64,000 nucleotides of DNA from Spiroplasma ixodetis Y32 (GCF_030316605.1 NZ_CP127040.1:78945-142944); one strand, 5' to 3'; numbered from the stretch's first letter, positions 20,401 through 30,937 are shown. The notes: generated from the letters alone by a model not told the origin. Numbers and translations are program-made.

Positions 20401-20985
20401 CTATGTTAAAATTTCATAACTGTGTTGTTTAGGATATGCTTCAATGGTGTTGATTTGATTTTCGATTCAATTGGCAAGTGTTTGCGAATTTGTAATTCAG
20501 TGAATTTTACCACCATCAACAAGTCATTGACGTACATTAATTAATTTTGTTTTAAAGCGTTCTGGTGATTTTCTAGTTAATTCAAGTTCTACATAAATTT
20601 CAGTATTATCATTTTTAGTAATAATTAAATCAGGATAAGCGTTAAGATTTCCATTTTCTATTTTTAGTTCACGTTTAGTTTTATAGGAAAGTATTTCAGT
20701 TTGTTGACAAAGTCATTTAATAAGTAAATCTTGATGAGCTAGTTCATAATAATTGACTTGAATGCTTTTTTTGTGTTCTCTTCCTAAATGGCTTTGTGCT
20801 TTACTTGTTAAAGTAAAATAATTTTTCTTTGGTAATGTATCTACATTAAGCATTTTTAATTTTAATAGCTTCTTTTTTTGGGTTTCAATTGTTTGAATAT
20901 TTTTGTTTAATAACAAAGCAATTTGTTCTGCATTTAAATATCCCCAACGGTTTATAATAAATAGTATTTTTTCTAATTCACCCAT
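20401..20985 (-). CDS. Replic_Relax-like plasmid protein (winged helix plus nuclease-like fold)
   Basis: 194 residues, AAAAGGAGT site. Residues 1-70 form a winged helix (GYLNAEQIALLLNKNIQTIE; wing with YFTLTSKAQSHLG). The C-terminal half has ELAHQDLLIKWL, then YPDLIITKNDNTEIYVELEL and TRKSPERFKTKL, with an Asp and Glu-x-Glu arrangement like PD-(D/E)xK folds. This architecture matches the plasmid replication-relaxation family (PF13814) by pattern. Broken relatives are at 31036-31615 and 2717-2880. It lies downstream of a 42-residue gene and a VirB4 tail remnant, so it belongs to the conjugation region. Confidence 0.65.
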
Positions 20986-21012
20986 TGCTTTGTACTCCTT
21001 TTAGATTTATTA

Positions 21013-21141
21013 CTAAAATATAACTCAAAATCTTCAATATTTATTTTTATCATTCAAACTACTAATTATTTTTACACTTATTTTAGATATTTTTTCTAAT
21101 GCTTGTTTTAAAAATAAAGCCATTTTTTCAATTTTTTTCAT
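21013..21141 (-). CDS. 42-residue basic amphipathic mini-protein
   Basis: Start MKKIEKMALFLKQALEKISK after AAAAAGGAGTAAAAAGTT. One predicted amphipathic helix, then Trp/Phe-rich end (two TGA-coded Trp). It sits 27 nt before the Replic_Relax-like gene with the same leader sequence as the membrane-protein gene at 44287. No known family. Confidence 0.5.
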
Positions 21142-21181
21142 AACTTTTTACTCCTTTTTAGGTATATGCCTTTATTTGGTT

Positions 21182-21208
21182 CGTATTTGATGTTTTTAGC
21201 GATTATTT
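21182..21208 (-). promoter_or_regulatory. Repeated intergenic motif (copy 1 of 4)
   Basis: Degenerate form of CATATTTGCTGTTTTTAACG, also at 39803-39828, 44327-44352 and 54375-54400. Always between minus-strand genes, 40-130 nt from the next start. Unknown regulator site or processing signal. Confidence 0.5.
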
Positions 21209-21254
21209 AATTTTGAATATAAAGCTATTCATCAAGCCTTAGTTATGAGACTTT

Positions 21255-21297
21255 TTATGTATTTCCGACAATTTGCACTTTATAATATTTTTTAAGA
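21255..21297 (-). pseudogene. Last codons of a lost VirB4-like (traE) gene
   Basis: Minus frame YKVQIVGNT-stop matches the end of the VirB4-like gene at 44402 (DEVQIVGNT). The rest is deleted, so a conjugation operon once continued here. Confidence 0.6.
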
Positions 21298-22476
21298 TTA
21301 TAAAATTTTTGGTAAATCAATTCTAAAAAATTTATCTAATTTCTCTCATGCAATATTACGCTGATTTTCAGGTGTTTCAATTCATTGTGCAAATCCTTCT
21401 GCAAATAGTTCATTAATTGATGTTCTTCCATAATTACTTCTTACAATAGCATAAGATAATAATTTTTGATAAATTGGGTCATTTATTTTTGTACCATTTG
21501 CTAATGTTGAAATCATATATTTTTCTGGACTGTTTAATTGCTTACTAGAATTATTTTGTGAAATTTGTAATGATTTATAAAAATAATTATCTAATTGGAA
21601 AGTATCTTGATTATCAACAAAATAATTAATCTTCTGTCTTCCTTTTAAATCTAATGATAAAAAATTACTTAAAGCATGACCATATTCATGAACTAATGAA
21701 TGAACAATATTTTTACTTGATCAAAAACCAAAAATGTAATTTTTAATTGCAATTTCATTAGAAAAAACTACATTACTAAGACTTATCATTTGAATGCAAT
21801 TTAAATAATAACCATAATTAGGTTCAAATTTTCAAAATTTTAAACCTTTGGTTTGTGCTGCTATTTGATTTTTATCTAATAATTTGTCATAATCAATTTT
21901 GTAAACTAATTTTAATACATTATTTTTTCCATATAATTTTGAAAAGATATTATAAAATTTAAGAATTTCATTTTTAATTTCATTTTTATATTTTGTTAAA
22001 ATATTTATTTTTTGAAATAAATCTTCAAAATTTATATTTACTTTTTTAGTTGTATTAAGATAAGTATCATTTAGTTGTTTTTGTAAATCATTAAAATCAT
22101 TAAAACTATCTTTATTGTTTTCTAAATCATTAAAATCATTAATTGACTTTTCATTTGCTTTATATTTAATTTTTTCTTCTAAATTATTAATAAATTCTCA
22201 TTTTTTATTACTTTTATTAAATCAGTTTTCTGAACTTTTTAAATATCAATTTTTCACATTACTAGTATCTATCCCAAAAAAACTTAAACGATCACTTATT
22301 ATTTTACTGGTTCTGTTATTTATGTCGGGAACAATGTAATCACCAGAAATATCTTGTTCATTTTCATCAGATCAATCATAATTATTGTTAGTACATCCTC
22401 ATCTACAAGCAGAAACATTGATTATCGTTGCACTAACTAAAATATAATTTAAAAAAAATCTAATTATTTTTTTCAT
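21298..22476 (-). CDS. Zinc-metalloprotease lipoprotein (HExxH ... E, lethal-factor-like)
   Basis: 392 residues, GGGAG site. Signal peptide with lipobox (NVSAC-R, Cys about 24), so surface-anchored. Central helical region, then LVHEYGHALSNF (HExxH zinc motif near residue 266) and 97 residues later NELFAEGFAQWIE, supplying the third zinc ligand Glu, the gluzincin arrangement seen in the anthrax lethal factor-like (M34/ATLF) group. Known relatives cut host proteins; substrate here unknown. Complete, no frameshift. Its leader is unusually structured (22558-22659). GC content is no higher than that of its neighbours. Confidence 0.8.
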
Positions 22477-22489
22477 AATTATTATTCTC

Positions 22490-22552
22490 CCTTTCTTTTT
22501 GTTTGGTTCTTTATTTTTGCTTATCTTTACCTCTATAAAGAAAAGCAAGATA
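22490..22552 (-). promoter_or_regulatory. AT-rich hairpin in the metalloprotease leader
   Basis: On the minus strand TTCTTTATCTTGCTT pairs imperfectly with AAGATAAGCAAAAATAAAGAA, between the large 22558-22659 hairpin and the GGGAG ribosome binding site. Confidence 0.45.
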
Positions 22553-22557
22553 AAGAA

Positions 22558-22659
22558 TATATTACCAACAAGCATTAAACCGAAACGCCGTGCTGTCAAC
22601 ATCGTTGGGAGTTCGGCGTTTCGGGTGATTGTCTTGACAAAATGCTTGTTGGTAATATA
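22558..22659 (-). promoter_or_regulatory. Large double-stem hairpin upstream of the metalloprotease
   Basis: Perfect outer stem of 19 bp (TATATTACCAACAAGCATT, 22558-22576 with 22641-22659) and perfect inner GC-rich stem of 11 bp (CCGAAACGCCG, 22580-22590 with 22614-22624). The AT-rich stretch beyond it (22680-22740) holds TATAAT-like boxes reading toward the gene. Candidate 5' UTR regulatory RNA; a single-strand origin or cruciform is the alternative. Confidence 0.65.
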
Positions 22660-22808
22660 CTTTTTCGCAATTTTGTTTAATAATTAATTATTATAAAATT
22701 ATGATTAAATAATTAATTATATTATATAATATTTTTCATAAAATTTAAAAAAATAAAACCAAAGACCATCGATTTTATTTTTATTGTGAATGGTATTGTT
22801 GAATATAT

Positions 22809-22976
22809 TGGAATGGCAACACTTTTTAGGACTATTTTTTGGTAGACATTTGTACTTGGTATTTGATGGGGGTTAAGTAGTTTAGAGTGCTGTGAATTCT
22901 TATGTTGTTATATCAGTTGATGTAATCAAATAATTCTAATTTTAATTGGATTAATGATGTAAAATTTGGATGGGTT
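22809..22976 (-). mobile_element. IS3-type element fragment (orfB end)
   Basis: 168 bp containing the TGGAATGGCAACACTTT end and the last codons of orfB, abutting directly the opposite end of copy 5 at 22977. A tandem IS junction left by recombination or nested insertion. Confidence 0.85.
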
Positions 22977-23042
22977 ACACTTTATTGGACACTAATTACG
23001 TAGACAAGTGAACAAATTAGTGAAAAGAAAGGAATTATAATT

Positions 23043-23321
23043 ATGACCAATATTAACTCATATACCGACGAATTTAAAAAGCAAATAGTAGCTTTATATC
23101 AAAGTGGTAAATCAATATCTTGCCTTGTTAAAGAGTATAATGTTACAAGAGCAGTTACTTATAAATGAATTAAGCAATTTACTAATTCAGGTAGTTTTAA
23201 AACTAAAGATAATCTTTCTGATTTAGAAAAACAATTAATTCAAGCAAATAAAGAATTAAAACAGTTACGAATTGAAAATGATATTTTAAAGCAAGCAGCA
23301 CTAATAATAGGCAGAAAATAG
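23043..23321 (+). CDS. IS3-type orfA, copy 5
   Basis: Intact, 92 residues: helix-turn-helix (GKSISCLVKEYNVTRAVTY), zipper-like helix, end ALIIGRK. Start after AAAGGAATTATAATT. Confidence 0.88.
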
Positions 23322-25133
23322 AAATTATTGTTAAAAATAAATCTAAATATAAAATTCGCACAATGTGTCGTTTTTTAAAACTCTCTAAATCAACATATTA
23401 TTTTAATTTAAAGAAAAAAGAAAAAAATCAAAATAATATTTATGAACAAACTGTTATTAGTGCTTTTAAAAAAAATAAAGAAGTTTATGAAACAAGAAGA
23501 TTAAAAGTCATACTAGCAAACCAAGAAATTTATTTATCACGCAGAAAAATTAAAGAAATTATGAATAAGCATAATTTAATATCAAAATACACTAAATTAT
23601 CATTCAAAAATCATCATAATAAAGTCAATGATAGTCAAATAACCAATCTTGTTAATAGAAACTTTAATAATAGAATTAAAAATGAAGTTATTGTTAGTGA
23701 TTTAACTTATGTTCAAGTTAATGGTAAATGAAACTATATTTGCTTATTAATTGACCTATTTAACTGCGAAATTATTGGACATAGTGTTGGAGTTAAAAAA
23801 GATACATCATTAGTAAATCAAGCATTTATGCAATCAAATCGCCGTTTAAAAGATATTGAAATATTTCATAGTGATCGCGGCAATGAATTTAACAATAAAA
23901 TGATTGATAAACTTTTATTAGCATTCAATATTAATCGTTCTTTAAGCAAAAAAGGCTGTCCTTATGATAATGCTGTTGCTGAAGCAACTTTCAAAACTTT
24001 TAAGACAGAATTTATTAATGATAGAAATTTTACATCATTAATCCAATTAAAATTATGTAAGGTAGTACAGACATTTTGGACTATTTTCCATCTAATAAAA
24101 GTTTATCAAAATAATCCATAGGAGTCATTAACCCTAATGATTTATGTGGTTTAGAATTGTTATAATATTCTTGAAAAGAATTAACTAATTTTTGAAATAA
24201 ACTAAAATCACTATTTAAATATGGTTTTATTTCAAATAAATTACTTCAATTTCTATGAAATCTTTCAATCTTACCATTACTCTGTGGTGATCTAAACGGT
24301 GTAGTTTCATGAACTATACCTTTTTTATTACACAAATTTGTAAATCAACGATTCCTTTGTGGTTTTCCACAAGATGTATTAACATATTGACTACCATTAT
24401 CAGTTCTAATTCTTTTAATTTTAATTCCCAATTTTTCATAAAAATTTAAAACATTTTTAGTAGCATTTACAATATCTCTGGTTTGTGCTTGTTCAGATGG
24501 ATAACAATAAGTAATTCGAGTTTTTTCATCAATAAAATCAATAATATATCATCTTTTACTTCCTGTTATATAATCTGATACTACTTTAATATCAGTCTGC
24601 AATAATCCAGTTTCTTTTACTTAATATCTCAAATGTTTTTTCTTAATAGTTTTTTGTGAATAAAAACCAAAACGTTTTAATCAAGGATATATAGTTTTAA
24701 CCGAAGGTTTTGGCAAAAAATTAAACCTAATATCATCAATATGTCTTATTAAATAACAAAATTGAAAAGCACCTATACCAAACTCTTCTTTATACTGAAC
24801 AAAATAATTTATAAATTTTTCTGATAATTCCAAATTATACAAATATTTAATATTTTTAGGTTTTGTTGATTTAAATAATAATTCTTCAAAAGGTTTATTT
24901 TTGTAGAAAATATCATAAAAACGTTTAGCTCAATAATAAAAAGTTTGCTTTGGCATATGTAATTGAGAAATTATTTCTTTACAAGAATTTTTATTTTTAA
25001 AAATAAAACAAAATTTTCTAAATTTACCATAATAAATATTAACTTTATTAATATTTTTATCATTTTTATACTTTTCTACAAACTTGTTAAATTTATAATC
25101 AAATTTAGTAAAATCAGCACTATTAATTAAATA

Positions 25134-26074
25134 CGGACTTCTCCCCACATGTACTTGTGGAGGAAACAATGAAATTGAATGAGTTCAACAATGCTTTTCA
25201 AACAGAACAGGATTGTTTAAAATATATAGCAAGTTTGAAGAAAAACAAATGTATCATGTGTTCTTGAACAAGTTTGAATACTTCTAATTTAAGAAGAATA
25301 AGATGTTTGAAATGTCATCAAACATTTAGTATTCTTCATGGCACCATTTTTTACAACTCACAAACACCTTTAAGATTTTGATTTTATCTCATTTTTAGAT
25401 GAATAAACACCAAACATGGAATTACATCAACTGATGTTGCAAAAGAATTGGGTGTGACTTTGAAAACTGCTTGAAGAATGGGTCATCAAATCAGAAATCG
25501 TATTGCCAAACAAGAATATCAATTTATTGTTGAGGGCATAGTGCAAATGGATGAAATGTATCTTTCACATATGGGTTTTAAAAAACAAGGAAGATCTTTG
25601 ATAAATAAAACATTAATTGTTGGGATTTATGAAAAAACAACCAATAATTTAATTGTGAAAGTAATCAAAAACGCAAAAAGTAAAAATCTTTTGCAGTTTG
25701 CAAGAAACCATATTTCTTCAAAGTGTGATGTACATACTGATTCTTGAAAAGGATATCGTGATTTCAAATCACTTTTCCCTAATCACAAAACAGTTAACCA
25801 TCAAGATGGTTATGTTTCAAAAATTGGCGTAAATACCAATCAAATTGAATCAGTATGAAAACATATACGAAGAACATTTAAAACACATATCAAAGTTGCA
25901 AAACATCATGTTCATTTATATGCCAAAGAAGCTGCATATAAATTCAACAAGATACCTACTTTTGAAACTGTAATGCTATGTTTCATTTAAAAATGTGGGG
26001 AAAAGTCCGTAGATAGGCTTTTATCAACATTTATGTGATAAAATTTAAAAATAGTACATAAAGGGAGAAAAGCC
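25134..26074 (+). mobile_element. IS1595-family element E (941 bp)
   Basis: Exact duplication ATTAAATA (25126-25133, 26075-26082), inserted in the IS481-like transposase gene. Confidence 0.95.
25169..25990 (+). CDS. IS1595-family transposase, copy E
   Basis: Intact 273-residue frame. Small changes relative to others: MGHQIRN and QEYQF, shared with copy I (62744-63568), so E and I are closest relatives. All zinc-ribbon cysteines and catalytic residues are present. Confidence 0.94.
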
Positions 26075-26305
26075 ATTAAATATTTCATTTTAAACTACAC
26101 CTCAACTAATAATATAAAGTTATAAAAACTTTTATTAGTCCAAAAAGTGTGTCTAATCTACAATCCAATTAAAATTAGAATTATTTGATTACATCAACTG
26201 ATATAACAACATAAGAATTCACAGCATTCTAAACTACTTAACCCCCATCAAATACCAAGCACAAATGTCTACCAAAAAATAGTCCTAAAAAGTGTTGCCA
26301 TTCCA

Positions 26306-27281
26306 AATATTAATAAAGTTAATATTTATTATCGTAAATTTAGAAAATTTTGTTTTATTTTTAAAAATAAAAATTCTTGTAAAGAAATAATTTCTCAATT
26401 ACATATGCCAAAGCAAACTTTTTATTATTGAGCTAAACGTTTTTATGATATTTTCTACAAAAATAAACCTTTTGAAGAATTATTATTTAAATCAACAAAA
26501 CCTAAAAATATTAAATATTTGTATAATTTGAAATTATCAGAAAAATTTATAAATTATTTTGTTCAGTATAAAGAAGAGTTTGGTATAGGTGCTTTTCAAT
26601 TTTGTTATTTAATAAGAAATATTGATGATATTAGGTTTAATTTTTTGCCAAAACCTTCGGTTAAAACTATATATCGTTGATTAAAACGTTTTGGTTTTTA
26701 TTCACAAAAAACTATTAAGAAAAAACATTTGAGATATGAAGTAAAAGAAACTGGATTATTGCAGACTGATATTAAAGTAGTATCAGATTATATAACAGGA
26801 AGTAAAAGATGATATATTATTGATTTTATTGATGAAAAAACTCGAATTACTTATTGTTATCCATTCTGAACAAGCACAAACCAGAGATATTGTAAATGCT
26901 ACTAAAAATGCTTTAAATTTTTATGAAAAATTGGGAATTAAAATTAAAAGAATTAGAACTGATAATGGTAGTCAATATGTTAATACATCTTGTGGAAAAC
27001 CACAAAGGAATCGTTGATTTACAAATTTTTGTAATAAAAAAGGTATAGTTCATGAAACTACACCGTTTAGATCACCACAGAGTAATGGTAAGATTGAAAG
27101 ATTTCATAGAAATTGAAGTAATTTATTTGAAATAAAACCATATTTAAATAGTGATTTTAGTTTATTTCAAAAATTAGTTAATTCTTTTCAAGAATATTAT
27201 AACAATTCTAAACCACATAAATCATTAGGGTTAATGACTCCTATGGATTATTTTGATAAACTTTTATTAGATGGAAAATAG
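26306..27281 (+). pseudogene. IS481-like transposase b, truncated and frameshifted
   Basis: From NINKVNIYYRKFRKF to a TAG. One extra T near 26863 (CCATTCTGAAC for CCATCTGAAC) breaks the frame between the first and second catalytic Asp. Confidence 0.87.
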
Positions 27282-27306
27282 TCCAAAATGTCTGTACTAC
27301 CTTACA
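26306..27306 (+). mobile_element. IS481-like element b, 5'-truncated
   Basis: Starts inside the transposase gene where IS3 copy 5 is inserted and runs to the terminal repeat ending CTACCTTACA. The base run ATATGTTGATATAAAA follows it and also precedes element c (60022-60037). Confidence 0.85.
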
Positions 27307-27382
27307 ATATGTTGATATAAAATAATTAATATTTATGTATGGAAAGATGAAAAATAATTATGCAAAAAATTATTTATAAAAA

Positions 27383-27850
27383 ATGCACGTATATACTTTA
27401 CATCGTTCTGATGAATTAGATCATGAGCAAGGACGTCCGGCAATATTATTAAAATATAAATCAATTAAATCACTAGTATGAATAGGAACTCGTACAAAAA
27501 ATTTAAAGACAAAAGAAATACCTTTAGTATTAAATATTAATAATGTTAAAGGATATTTTTATTCAAGTGGTATTGAAAAAATAGAAACTAAATATTTAGT
27601 AAGTGAATGAGTTAATTTTAAAACATATCAAGCGTACAGACTGAATAACATTGAACAACAATAATTAATTTCCAAATTTGTTACTTTTACATTTGAAAAA
27701 GATCCGTATTTAGAAAATGAAAAATTAGAAACAGAAATACAGCAACTTAAAAAGCAAATTTGTGTGCAAAATTTAAAGTTGAAAAATCGTAATCGTGGGG
27801 GAATTCTATTTGCTAAATATTTTTATTTGGTGAAGTTAATTTTGATATAA
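27383..27850 (+). pseudogene. MazF/PemK-like gene with in-frame stop
   Basis: 93 codons from ATG 27383 (MHVYTLHRSDELDHEQGRPA) to TAA 27662-27664, then open in the same frame to 27850 (DPYLENEKLETEIQQLKKQ). The HEQGRPA motif, the following strand pattern (LVWIGTRTKN, PLVLNI, GYFYSSGIE) and the size resemble PemK/MazF beta-barrels, which bind and cut RNA. No clear ribosome binding site, so the N-terminus may be missing. The related tail at 1277-1552 has no stop at that point, so this copy probably lost its coiled-coil end by mutation. No antitoxin gene is seen next to it. Confidence 0.5.
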
Positions 27851-27972
27851 AGCATATTAAAAATTAAATTGTAGAAATATTGTAAAATTAATATTACTTA
27901 TTAATTAATGTATTAGTTATCATAATCCTATAAAATATGGAATTTAAAACAGAAACTAAGGAGGTTATTTAT

Positions 27973-28260
27973 ATGTCAAAAGCAGAGAAAAATCATAAAG
28001 TTGTTAGAAAAAAAACAAAAAAGATAAAAAATTCTAATGCGCCTAAACCACCAATAAATGCTTATTTCTTTTTTCTTATAGAACAAAGATCAGACTTTAA
28101 AACAAAATATCCAAATTTAAAACAGCAAGAATTAGTTAAAAAAATCTATGAAAAATGAATTGAATTAGACATAACTGAAAAAGAAAAATATCAAGCGCTA
28201 GCTAATGCGGATAAAGAACGATATTTACTTGCTAAAACCAGCAAAAAAATAAAGGATTAA
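27973..28260 (+). CDS. Predicted HMG-box protein (copy 2)
   Basis: 95 residues, ATG 7-9 nt after AAGGAGGT; an upstream in-frame ATG at 27937 lacks such a site. Basic tail (KVVRKKTKKIKN), then the HMG-box signature APKPPINAYFFFLIEQR, YPNLKQQELVKKIYEKW (Trp read from TGA), EKEKYQALANADKERYLL and a short Lys-rich end. About 80 percent identical by eye to copy 1. The shared upstream 120 bp (from TTTTATTTGG to CCTATAAAA) is conserved with copy 1 but the cysteine-rich gene is missing here. Confidence 0.8.
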
Positions 28261-28310
28261 AAACGAAATTAAAGAAATAAATATTTTATAAAAGATAAGG
28301 AAAGTAATTT

Positions 28311-28397
28311 ATGAAATCAAAAAAACTGACAAAAAGTAAAAGTCAATTAGATTTCGAAAAAGCCTCATTTAATTTACTGAAATTTTTTCAGTTTTAA
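28311..28397 (+). CDS. Short Lys-rich frame (28 residues), likely truncated
   Basis: Start MKSKKLTKSKSQLDFEK after ATAAGGAAAGTAATTT. It stops within a small hairpin ACTGAAATTTTTTCAGT. It follows the HMG-box gene where copy 1 has a membrane protein. A remnant is more likely than a real gene. Confidence 0.35.
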   Translation: MKSKKLTKSKSQLDFEKASFNLLKFFQF

Positions 28398-28509
28398 CTT
28401 CTTGATTTGTTATACTTGAGTAATGATTTCAAGAATAACTAAATATTGTTAATTTTATAATTTTCTCCTTATTTTTATTGATAAATATTAATAATTTTAA
28501 AATAAAAAT

Positions 28510-29450
28510 CGGACTTCTCCCCACATGTACTTGTGGAGGAAACAATGAAATTGAATGAGTTCAACAATGCTTTTCAAACAGAACAGGATTGTTTAAAATA
28601 TATAGCAAGTTTGAAGAAAAACAAATGTATCATGTGTTCTTGAACAAGTTTGAATACTTCTAATTTAAGAATAATAAGATGTTTGAAATGTCATCAAACA
28701 TTTAGTATTCTTCATGGTACCATTTTTTACAAGTCACAAACACCTTTGAGATTTTGATTTTATCTCATCTTTAGATGAATAAACACCAAACATGGAATTA
28801 CATCAACTGATGTTGCAAAAGAATTGGGTGTGACTTTAAAAACTGCTTGAAGAATGGGTCATGAAATCAGAAATCGTATTGCCAAACAAGAACATCAATT
28901 TATTGTTGAGGGCATAGTGCAAATGGATGAAATGTATCTTTCACATATGGGTTTTAAAAAACAAGGAAGATCTTTGATAAATAAAACATTAATTGTTGGG
29001 ATTTATGAAAAAACAACCAATAATTTAATTGTGAAAGTAATCAAAAACTCAAAAAGTAAAAATCTTTTGCAGTTTGCAAGAAACCATATTTCTTCAAAGT
29101 GTGATGTACATACTGATTCTTGAAAAGGATATCGTGATTTCAAATCACTTTTCCCTAATCACAAAACAGTTAACCATCAAGATGGTTATGTTTCAAAAAT
29201 TGGCGTAAATACCAATCAAATTGAATCAGTATGAAAACATATACGAAGAACATTTAAAACACATATCAAAGTTGCAAAACATCATGTTCATTTATATGCC
29301 AAAGAAGCTGCATATAAATTCAACAAGATACCTACTTTTGAAACTGTAATGCTATGTTTCATTTAAAAATGTGGGGAAAAATCCGTAGATAGGCTTTTCT
29401 CAGCATTTATGTGATAAAATTTAAAAATAGTACATAAAGGGAGAAAAGCC
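28510..29450 (+). mobile_element. IS1595-family element F (941 bp)
   Basis: Exact duplication ATAAAAAT (28502-28509, 29451-29458). Confidence 0.95.
28545..29366 (+). CDS. IS1595-family transposase, copy F
   Basis: Intact 273-residue frame with all motifs. One conservative change, RRIRC to RIIRC, lies near the second zinc-ribbon pair. Confidence 0.94.
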
Positions 29451-29486
29451 ATAAAAATTTAGGTATTACAATGCCATGTACAAAAT

Positions 29487-29508
29487 AAACTGCACAATTG
29501 TGCAGTTT
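29487..29508 (-). terminator. Palindromic terminator
   Basis: Perfect 11-bp palindromic stem AAACTGCACAA / TTGTGCAGTTT, 16 nt after the stop of the 57-residue gene. The tail on the minus strand is weak (ATTTTG). Confidence 0.6.
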
Positions 29509-29523
29509 TAAAGTATTTAATAT

Positions 29524-29697
29524 TTACATTTTTGGTGATTTACTACTAGATTGTGTTTTAGCTTGTTCTTGCTGTTTTTTTATAGAGTCTTCTTTTGCTC
29601 ATTTTTCCTTAGTTTCTTTTATATCATTAATTACCCATTTTTTAACTTCTTTCAAGTCTGTTGAACCATCAGGATTTTCTTTTCATTTATTTGGCAT
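29524..29697 (-). CDS. 57-residue charged mini-protein ending SKSPKM
   Basis: Start MPNKWKENPDGSTDLKEVKK after GAGAGGAAAAT. Helical and charged, with a Ser/Lys tail KTQSSSKSPKM. The same KSPKM end occurs in the 56-residue protein at 48796-48966 that precedes the conjugation leader, so both are probably the same conjugation-linked family. Function unknown. Confidence 0.6.
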
Positions 29698-29891
29698 ATA
29701 TTTTCCTCTCTTTATTATTTATTAATATTTTTTTCTACCCTTAAAAATATACAATAAAATTATATATTTTTAAAACAAAAAGTGTGTAAAAAAATAAAAA
29801 ATAATGATTGAAACTTTGTTCTTTAATTGAATTTATATTTCCAAATTTGTTAATTTATTAATTATGTTGTTAATAAACATTTTACTTTATC

Positions 29892-30911
29892 TTAATTTTT
29901 TTTTGAAATTGGAATATTATTTATATTATTTGCATTAAATTTTTCTTGATTTTGATAAAATAATTTTCTATTTTTAATTATATTAATATTTTGTTCAAAA
30001 CTTGCTTTGATTTTATCAAAAGGTATTTGTTTTTGACAACTTAAATAGTTTTTTAAAACTCTACTATTGATATTATGAACATTTATTTCGTTTAAATCAT
30101 TTATGTCTATTTTTTTATCTTTTTTTGAATTTATTCAATTTTTTATTTTTTGAAATAATGGTTTAATCACATAATCTTTTGCTAATGAAATGCTTGTTAC
30201 AAGTAAAATAGCTAAACCAATGCACAATACCATAGGAACACTTGCTCCAAATATTGATGATATTCATATTGATATAGGTGTTCATCATTCAAAAGCTAGA
30301 AGTAAAGTACCTTTACCTGCTATAAGTCCAAGAAATCCTGAAATAACACCAAAGATATAAGTTTCAGCAATAAATATAAATGGTCGTAAAATTCATTTTT
30401 TTATGTATGAAAAATATTTATTTTCATTAATTGTTGTATCATTTAATATTTTTTCCAGTTTTTCTTTTTTGCTTTTAAAGAGCAAAATAGATTTTTTTCT
30501 AATAAAAACTTTATTATCATTTTCATCGTTAATTGTTTGAACTTCTTGTAAATATTCTTGTTTATTAGAATAAAAAATCTAAATTGTTCTATTATCTTTT
30601 GCTCAGCATTACTTTCTTCATTATTAATGTATACTATTTTTTCTCAAATTTCACCGTTTTCACAATAAATTCATGTTATAATACAAGTACTATTTACATC
30701 TTTTACTTTATTTAAAAAATATTCATAAATTATTTCTCGATTAATTACTGTTTTATATACAAAACCATTATCATTTTTAATTTTTATTGAATTTATTTGT
30801 TGTTTTTCCGCTTCAGTTTTTTTGCATTTGATGTAACGGAGGATTTCTAAATTTATCATCATTTTTTTCAAAACGAAAATTATTTATATTTGCTATCAAC
30901 GTAGATTTCAT
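29892..30911 (-). pseudogene. Two-TM membrane protein, two frameshifts
   Basis: Start MKSTLIANINNF after GAGGAGATATTAAA. A frameshift near 30860 and a second near 30575 (T-run) break an about 340-codon gene. The soluble N-terminal part is followed by two hydrophobic segments (FIFIAETYIFGVISGFLGLI and VPMVLCIGLAILLVTSISLA) and a Lys-rich C-terminal tail. Not recognised. Confidence 0.6.
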
Positions 30912-30937
30912 TTTAATATCTCCTCTTAAATATTAAA

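Larger units (their letters stand above)
24081..26088 (-). pseudogene. IS481-like transposase, split and with a stop
   Basis: The 5' end (MKYLIN) is at 26088. IS1595-E interrupts it at codons 3-4. Near 24621 a Glu codon in HLRYEVKETG is TAA. DDE motifs are visible: LLQTDIKVVSDY, IRTDNGSQY and RSPQSNGKIERFHR. Confidence 0.85.
24056..26162 (-). mobile_element. IS481-like element a, containing IS1595-E
   Basis: Ends TGTAAGGTAGTACAGACATT and, on the other strand, TGTAGATTAGACACACTTTT. Flanked by the 15-bp direct repeat ATCCAATTAAAATTA (24041-24055, 26163-26177), within the 4-15 bp range reported for IS481. Element length without IS1595 is about 1,158 bp. Confidence 0.88.
23363..26282 (+). pseudogene. 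orfB transposase split by an IS481-like element
   Basis: 23363-24055 (through SLIQLKL) and 26178-26282 form one frame once the insertion is removed. Catalytic D, D, E codons are intact in the first part. Confidence 0.85.
22977..26305 (+). mobile_element. IS3/IS150-type element, copy 5, carrying nested elements
   Basis: 22977-24055 plus 26163-26305 make one element. An IS481-like element (24056-26162) sits in orfB with a 15-bp target duplication, and it in turn holds IS1595-E. The right end lies within another IS481-like copy. Confidence 0.9.

Noticed and set aside
22558..22576. Resemblance of TATATTACC to the circular ssDNA virus nick site TANTATTAC
   Set aside because: The match is imperfect, it is in a stem rather than a loop, and no rolling-circle Rep gene is nearby.
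28398..28509. Short minus-strand gene before IS1595-F (KLTIFSYSWNHYSSITNQEV)
   Set aside because: Preceded by AAGGAG but with ATA instead of ATG and only 29 codons to a stop; probably a decayed remnant.
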